From positions 1-9,487 of the forward strand of contig CABTYA010000041.1 of assembly GCA_902488965.1 (NCBI GenBank): a DNA stretch of 9,487 nt, given 5' to 3'. The translations under genes were made by a program, and so were the position numbers. This DNA is from an uncultured Veillonellaceae bacterium. Its GTDB lineage: Bacteria; Bacillota; Negativicutes; Veillonellales; Negativicoccaceae. Every line of letters begins with the position of its first letter. The first letter of the stretch is position 1. The notes under the pieces were generated by a model. It was not told the DNA's origin. It saw only the letters and a list, made by a program, of their open reading frames with translations, and ran no database searches. Shown piece by piece: positions 7,402-9,487 of this stretch.

Positions 7402-7435
7402 GGTTAGCAGGCTTTTGCTAGCCTTTTTTGTTTTT
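7402..7435 (+). terminator. Intrinsic terminator after tRNA-Val
   Basis: GGTTAGCA (7402-7409) pairs with TGCTAGCC (7416-7423) with one G-U pair and a six-base loop, followed by TTTTTTGTTTTT. It lies 13 bases after the tRNA 3' end. As no other terminator is seen after the PilO-like gene, it may also end transcripts reading through from the pilus operon. Confidence 0.92.
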
Positions 7436-7520
7436 GAAATGACACTGTTTTAGACACCTGTTTGGTGATTGTTCTCTTGCCTCGGGGATTCTTGTCGAAG
7501 TTTACGCGGGTATCAATCAT
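7404..7520 (-). CDS. Possible 38-residue basic protein running into the tRNA terminator
   Basis: A short minus-strand frame from ATG at 7520 with a strong ribosome binding site (GGGGGAG, five bases before the start). The product begins MIDTRVNFDKNPRGKRTITK and stays basic (Lys, Arg, Gln) to the end. No family is recognised. The last nine codons are the complement of the tRNA-Val terminator and the stop lies in its stem, so the natural 3' end of this gene may have been lost at the junction between host and accessory DNA. It could also be a chance frame. The good ribosome binding site and varied composition argue mildly for a real, truncated gene. Confidence 0.35.
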   Translation of the reverse strand: MIDTRVNFDKNPRGKRTITKQVSKTVSFQKQKRLAKAC

Positions 7521-7556
7521 AGAAACTCCCCCTCATAAAGGAGCGCGATACAAAGT

Positions 7557-7706
7557 ATGATTATATCTGCCAATCATGAGAATACTCGGAATCGAGAAAC
7601 GGTTAAAATCAATTTCGATCGTTCTCGCAGAGATCCTGAACGATCTCGTTTGGAAAGTATTGAAAACACAGGGAGGAAAAGAATAAAAAACATATTGGGA
7701 ATTTAG
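7557..7706 (+). CDS. Possible 49-residue basic protein, plus strand
   Basis: An open frame from ATG 7557 to TAG 7706. AAAGGAG (7537-7543) lies upstream, but with 13 bases of spacing, which is long. The product is strongly basic (VKINFDRSRRDPERSRLESI in the middle, GRKRIKNILGI at the end), which could suit a nucleic-acid-binding peptide; no family is recognised. It would be divergent from the minus-strand frame starting at 7520. An 83-codon minus-strand frame (7533-7784) overlaps it but has no ribosome binding site. It is real only if something transcribes the plus strand here, and no promoter was found. Confidence 0.3.
   Translation: MIISANHENTRNRETVKINFDRSRRDPERSRLESIENTGRKRIKNILGI
7617..7645. 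repeat. Inverted repeat, 8-bp arms
   Basis: GATCGTTC (7617-7624) and GAACGATC (7638-7645) are perfect inverted arms around a 13-base centre. There is no T-tract, so it is not an obvious terminator. It falls in the doubtful 49-codon plus-strand frame and could be a protein-binding site. Confidence 0.5.
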
Positions 7707-7717
7707 TGGGTGAAAGT

Positions 7718-8081
7718 TTAGGGGCGGGTTTTCCAGCCCTTCTTGTCGTAAAAGGTTACAAGCTGCGTTTTCTGCCTGTCGCATAGACCGATATTTAATG
7801 TCAGCGGTGATGATGTGGTGTCATCAAGTGCTACGCCGAAGGTAGCTAAAGCCTTCTGAATTGTGTTGATGGGTGTAATGTCGTGGGGCGGGGCTAAACT
7901 TCCCGAAGGGGGACAATGGCGGCATCAGTTCCTTCGGAGAGGACGGTTTCTCTGACTACTCTACTGATATCGACTGTGGAGAATTTTTCCTCACCTACGA
8001 AGAATTCTGTGAATGACACAAGTTTCAAAGGATTATTGAGCCTGGGTGGACGAGTCTCTTATTAGACGATTCAGAGAGCAT
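7718..8081 (-). pseudogene. Frameshifted gene of about 121 codons, unknown function
   Basis: Three minus-strand segments in different frames together look like one protein. Segment 1 starts at ATG 8081 after GAGGAG and reads MLSESSNKRLVHPGSII. Segment 2 (about 8028-7894) reads LKLVSFTEFFVGEEKF, then STVDISRVVRETVLSEG and TDAAIVPLREV. Segment 3 (about 7893-7718) reads PPHDITPINTIQKALATFG, later TLNIGLCDRQKTQLVTFYD and KKGWKTRP, then stop. Both joins need a -1 shift, as if one base had been lost, the first at a CC run that would be CCC. Composition is protein-like in each segment and no alternative starts open segment 3. No family is recognised. Segment 2 could also start independently at TTG 8028. 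The gene is either decayed or affected by sequencing errors. Confidence 0.5.
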
Positions 8082-8190
8082 AGATACTCCTCGATGCAAC
8101 TTGGTATAACTGTCAACTTCGCTGTTTTTCCTTCTTTTATGAATGAGCAATCAAATCTGTTGATAGTTGTGGTGGCGGGGAACGTGACAT
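8033..8190 (-). pseudogene. Leader copy 1: short ORF MSRSPPP..., or 52-codon gene with a -1 shift
   Basis: Starting at ATG 8190 inside the repeated leader element, the direct frame gives a 17-residue peptide MSRSPPPQLSTDLIAHS ending at 8137. If the CCCC run in codons 4-5 had one more C, the frame would continue to a stop at 8033-8035. It would then encode 52 residues including TTTINRFDCSFIKEGKTAKL and TVIPSCIEEYLCSLNRLIRD. The second reading is protein-like but overlaps the start of the downstream frameshifted gene by about 50 bases, so both cannot be ordinary genes. Either this is a leader peptide or a broken small gene; no family is recognised. Confidence 0.4.
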
Positions 8191-8206
8191 GTTCTCACAC
8201 CTTTCT
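8174..8206 (-). repeat. Leader cassette, copy 1
   Basis: A 33-base element read on the minus strand: AGAAAGGTGTGAGAAC, then ATG TCA CGT TCC CCG CC. It combines a ribosome binding site, a start codon and the first codons of MSRSPP. It differs from copy 2 by one substitution and one inserted base, and from copy 3 by seven substitutions. It begins five bases after the TAA of the frame upstream (8211-8213). Confidence 0.8.
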
Positions 8207-8227
8207 ATTTTTATGCGGTCAGTAGTT

Positions 8228-8242
8228 GATATAACTTGTATC
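8228..8242. repeat. Palindrome upstream of leader copy 1
   Basis: GATATAACTTGTATC has 7-base arms around one central base (one T/G pair, otherwise exact). It lies 21 bases upstream of leader copy 1 on the minus strand, inside the possible extension of the preceding gene. It may be an operator; evidence is weak on its own. Confidence 0.35.
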
Positions 8243-8512
8243 TAGTGCCGTCATTTACTTGTTTCCACGACCAAGCAATTTTTTCGTGTTGAGACTCTTG
8301 CGGATAGGACCGAGTATTTAACTATTCCCCGGTCGTTCTGAATATGATGATGGTGGATGTCCGTTTGGAGGTCTGCTGAGCCATTTGGCTGTTAACTCTG
8401 TATCCATGGCGTCGAGCATTCCTTTGACAAGTTTGGCGGTTGTTCTTACTTCAGCCGCATCTTTTCTCCACTGTTTAAGAACTTTGTCTTTTTCTCCCTT
8501 TACTTTTACCGT

Positions 8513-8542
8513 GATTTCAGGTAAAATGATTTCAGGTAAAAT
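8513..8542. repeat. Tandem 15-bp direct repeat
   Basis: GATTTCAGGTAAAAT occurs twice in a row (8513-8527 and 8528-8542) and begins a third time (GATT). It is in frame in the minus-strand gene starting at 8563 and encodes the repeated ILPEI. It looks like a recent slippage duplication. Confidence 0.85.
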
Positions 8543-8595
8543 GATTGTTTTATCAATATACATATTGTTTCCTCCTTAAAGATGGGAATAATTGT

Positions 8596-8636
8596 ATACA
8601 AAAAGAGGAGAGGTTGATTCTCTCCTTTTTTTGTAT
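8596..8636. terminator. Strong bidirectional intrinsic terminator
   Basis: A 17-bp stem with one G-T pair (8596-8612 with 8620-8636) and a seven-base loop. Its core is GGAGAG/CTCTCC with A-rich and T-rich flanks on both sides, so a T-tract follows the hairpin on either strand (CTCTCC TTTTTTT on plus, CTCTCC TCTTTTTG on minus). On the minus strand it stands between leader copy 2 and the gene starting at 8563, leaving only about 30 bases, with no convincing promoter, before that gene's ribosome binding site. Confidence 0.85.
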
Positions 8637-8650
8637 CGTATTTTTTTTGT

Positions 8651-8701
8651 TCAGGCGTTTCTTTCTTCTATCGAATATATGCTGGGCGGGGAACGTGACA
8701 T
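8651..8701 (-). CDS. Leader copy 2 short ORF (16 residues)
   Basis: ATG 8701 follows AAAGGAG at good spacing and encodes MSRSPPSIYSIEERNA, stopping at 8651-8653. The strong terminator begins 15 bases after the stop, and the next gene's start lies 87 bases after it. This layout (short translated leader, terminator, structural gene) is that of an attenuator. As an alternative, an extra C in the CCCC run would shift the frame to MSRSPAQHIFDRRKKRLNKK and onward through the terminator, which seems less likely. No peptide family is recognised. Confidence 0.4.
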   Translation of the reverse strand: MSRSPPSIYSIEERNA

Positions 8702-8718
8702 GTTCATCACTCCTTTCT
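8684..8718 (-). repeat. Leader cassette, copy 2
   Basis: Minus-strand AGAAAGGAGTGATGAAC followed by ATG TCA CGT TCC CCG CCC. It matches copy 1 apart from one substitution and one inserted base between the ribosome binding site and the start. It follows the stop of the 91-residue membrane protein by about 40 bases. Confidence 0.8.
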
Positions 8719-8728
8719 TGACAAATAA

Positions 8729-8744
8729 CGTACTATGTAGTACG
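8729..8744. repeat. Perfect palindrome upstream of leader copy 2
   Basis: CGTACTA and TAGTACG flank a two-base centre. It lies ten bases upstream of leader copy 2 on the minus strand and after the stop of the membrane protein gene. The two-base centre suits a dimeric DNA-binding protein better than an RNA hairpin. Confidence 0.6.
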
Positions 8745-8757
8745 CTCTAAATAGGGG

Positions 8758-9033
8758 TTATTCCCCAATCCTGTCCAGCTCGTAGAGGAATACATACAGG
8801 CTGTGTATGACTCCCCATGCGGTGAACAGGGCAATGTAAATGTTGCAGGGGGTGTCTGTTATTATTAAGAACAACAGCAGGCATTCCCCAACAGCAATTA
8901 CTGTCATCAGCAAGTGTCTGCATGCGTGGTAGAAATTGGCGAATTTCAACACCCACAGGTAGATACAACAAGCGGTAATCGTGAGAGCTTCTGTTACACT
9001 GATTTCTTTTACTTTTTTCATGTCTTCGTTCAT
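8758..9033 (-). CDS. Small membrane protein with three predicted helices, unknown function
   Basis: 91 residues from ATG 9033, with GGAGG (9043-9047) nine bases upstream. After a charged N-terminus (MNEDMKKVKEISVTE) come three hydrophobic stretches: about residues 17-35 (LTITACCIYLWVLKFANFY), 41-59 (LLMTVIAVGECLLLFLIIT) and 64-84 (NIYIALFTAWGVIHSLYVFLY without its last residue), then a short acidic tail (ELDRIGE). Such small multi-helix proteins are common in phages and mobile elements, but no family is recognised and no enzymatic motif is visible. It follows leader copy 3 and precedes leader copy 2. A longer frame on the same strand (8747-9133) overlaps it but has no such composition. Confidence 0.7.
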   Translation of the reverse strand: MNEDMKKVKEISVTEALTITACCIYLWVLKFANFYHACRHLLMTVIAVGECLLLFLIITDTPCNIYIALFTAWGVIHSLYVFLYELDRIGE

Positions 9034-9071
9034 TGTTTGTGACCTCCATTACTAAATATATTGTTATCATC

Positions 9072-9104
9072 GGGGGAGAAGGAGATGTGTTCTCACTCCT
9101 TTCT
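9072..9104 (-). repeat. Leader cassette, copy 3 (diverged, start codon changed)
   Basis: Minus-strand AGAAAGGAGTGAGAAC followed by ACA TCT CCT TCT CCC CCG. It matches copy 1 at 26 of 33 positions. The start codon is ACA in place of ATG, yet S-S-P-P are kept with synonymous codon changes (TCA/TCT, TCC/TCT, CCG/CCC). The 91-residue membrane protein gene begins about 40 bases downstream. Confidence 0.65.
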
Positions 9105-9120
9105 AAAACGTCCTTACTCC

Positions 9121-9155
9121 CATATAGATACATAAACGAGTTATGTACCTATATG
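9121..9155. repeat. Large inverted repeat, 15-bp arms
   Basis: CATATAGATACATAA (9121-9135) and TTATGTACCTATATG (9141-9155) surround a five-base centre. The single difference is a G-U pair in minus-strand RNA but an A-C mismatch in plus-strand RNA, so a continuous hairpin forms only in minus-strand transcripts. It lies 16 bases upstream of leader copy 3. There is no T-tract. It may be an operator or an RNA structure in the leader. Confidence 0.75.
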
Positions 9156-9182
9156 AAAGCAAGGGCGAAAGCCCTCACTTTC
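9155..9182 (-). terminator. Stem-loop at the end of the 9181-9487 gene
   Basis: In minus-strand RNA, GAAAGUGAGGGC and GCCCUUGCUUUC pair over 12 positions around a UUUC loop, with two adjacent G-U pairs where the plus strand would have mismatches. It overlaps the stop codon of the right-end gene. The tract after it (ATATAGG) is not T-rich, so it is a weak terminator or an mRNA-stabilising 3' hairpin. It abuts the next inverted repeat. Confidence 0.55.
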
Positions 9183-9487
9183 ATTTGAGGATACGAATGA
9201 GTTCCTCAACCATGTAACAGCCGTTATCCTTGAATTGGATATCACTGTTACGAATTTTTTCAAGAAGGAACAGATACTGGTCGGCATTGCATTGACGTTT
9301 TGCCAGTTCTGTTCCTTTTGCGTATAATGCTTCGGATTCAGCGACCATGTTGCCCGCCTGTACCATGCTTTCGTCAATCAAGCGGTCGTATTTCTGACGA
9401 GTTTTCTTCGTCTTAGCCGCATTGCGCTTGGCGGCGTATTGGGCTACATGTTCGTGAACTTCGGCAATGCCGTATTCCGTGTGGAAA
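9181..9487 (-). CDS. Partial helical protein of unknown function (5' end outside window)
   Basis: The minus-strand frame is open from the window edge to a TGA at 9181-9183, giving the last 101 residues. A TTG at 9381 could be a start, but the frame upstream is coding-like (HTEYGIAEVHEHVAQYAAKR), so the gene most likely begins beyond the window. The visible part is charged and probably alpha-helical, with a Lys/Arg-rich stretch (NAAKTKKTRQKYDR), then LIDESMVQAGNMVAESEALY and a C-terminal VEELIRILK. No catalytic motif or membrane segment is seen and no family is recognised. It is the first of the minus-strand accessory genes and is followed by two stem-loops before leader copy 3. Confidence 0.7.
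   Translation of the reverse strand, partial: FHTEYGIAEVHEHVAQYAAKRNAAKTKKTRQKYDRLIDESMVQAGNMVAESEALYAKGTELAKRQCNADQYLFLLEKIRNSDIQFKDNGCYMVEELIRILK

Larger units (their letters stand above)
8211..8563 (-). pseudogene. Small protein, 81 residues as read, about 117 if one frameshift is repaired
   Basis: The start is ATG 8563 with an ideal ribosome binding site (AAGGAGG at 8571-8577, seven bases away). The frame as read gives 81 residues to a stop at 8318: MYIDKTIILPEIILPEITVK, then a charged helical part (GEKDKVLKQWRKDAAEV, later AKLVKGMLDAMDTELTAKWL) and a Pro/Ser-rich end. In the -1 frame, protein-like sequence continues (NTRSYPQESQHEKIAWSWKQ, then VNDGTRYKLYQLLTA) to a TAA at 8211-8213. One extra T in the TT run at the join would fuse both parts into 117 residues. 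The first 81 residues may still be made. No family is recognised. A tandem 15-base duplication encodes the doubled ILPEI near the N-terminus. Confidence 0.6.

Noticed and set aside
7723..7739. Possible terminator hairpin GGGCGG-TTTT-CCAGCCC after the frameshifted gene
   Set aside because: It has an internal mismatch and no T-tract on either strand, and it overlaps the last codons of the gene.
7533..7784. 83-codon minus-strand frame
   Set aside because: No ribosome binding site, low-complexity Phe/Pro/Ser composition, and its first part overlaps the better-supported third segment of the frameshifted gene.
8181..8195. SOS (LexA) box of the GAAC...GTTC type in the leader cassette
   Set aside because: The arms are seven bases apart, while the Firmicutes LexA site has four; the site also overlaps a start codon downstream of the ribosome binding site.
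8385..8579. 64-codon plus-strand frame
   Set aside because: Complement of the minus-strand gene starting at 8563, which has an ideal ribosome binding site; the plus frame has none.
8718..8746. Plus-strand promoter TTGACA at 8718 with a palindrome over the -10
   Set aside because: The -10 hexamer (TACGCT) is poor and no plus-strand gene follows; the TTGACA comes from the edge of leader copy 2.
8747..9133. 128-codon minus-strand frame overlapping the membrane protein gene
   Set aside because: It runs in another frame through the clear three-helix protein, its only start lies in a hairpin arm, and its composition is that of a shadow. Its first part does cover leader copy 3, which is reported separately.
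7440..9487. CRISPR array or toxin-antitoxin pair in the accessory half
   Set aside because: The three leader copies are hundreds of bases apart with genes between them and no regular spacers. No recognisable toxin or antitoxin motif was seen in the small proteins.

Overview
The window has two contrasting halves. Positions 1 to about 7270 are G+C-rich and densely packed with one plus-strand operon for a type IV pilus / type II secretion-like machine. After a tRNA gene, positions 7440-9487 are A+T-richer and loosely packed, carrying small minus-strand genes of unknown function, repeats and hairpins. This second half looks like an accessory or mobile-element segment next to a tRNA. The organism is probably a diderm bacterium. 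The pilus set (PilB, PilT, PilC, GspG-like pilin, small PilD, four minor pseudopilins, a GspL-like fusion, PilO-like) with Shine-Dalgarno starts and a tRNA with encoded CCA would fit a G+C-rich Negativicutes (Selenomonas/Megasphaera relatives). That placement is inference; nothing in the window proves it.

Operon (1-7268, plus strand): the C-terminal part of a PilB/GspE extension ATPase (cut by the window start); PilT-type ATPase (500-1498); PilC/GspF platform protein (1495-2682); GspG/ComGC-like major pseudopilin (2694-3068); short PilD-type prepilin peptidase (3061-3711); four minor pseudopilin-like proteins (3692-4162, 4159-4530, 4523-5038, 5025-5438); GspL-like PilM/PilN fusion (5435-6721); PilO/GspM-like protein (6702-7268). 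Nearly all neighbours overlap by 4-20 bases, so translation is probably coupled. The ATPases would drive the platform, which assembles pseudopilins processed by the peptidase, with the GspL/PilO-like pair as inner-membrane alignment parts. No secretin or PilP is in the window.

Junction (7265-7435): a near-consensus promoter whose -35 overlaps the stop codon of the last pilus gene, then tRNA-Val(GAC), then a clear intrinsic terminator. No separate terminator for the pilus operon is visible.

Accessory half (7440-9487): reading right to left on the minus strand there is a partial helical protein (9181-9487), two hairpins, a 91-residue three-helix membrane protein (8758-9033), a 16-codon leader ORF followed by a strong bidirectional terminator, a small protein with an apparent frameshift (8211-8563), another leader, and a multiply frameshifted gene (7718-8081). 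A roughly 33-base element (ribosome binding site, start codon and first codons of a peptide MSRSPP) occurs three times, each ahead of a minus-strand gene and each with a palindrome just upstream. This repeated leader cassette, with possible attenuation and clustered frameshifts at homopolymers, is the most unusual thing seen here.
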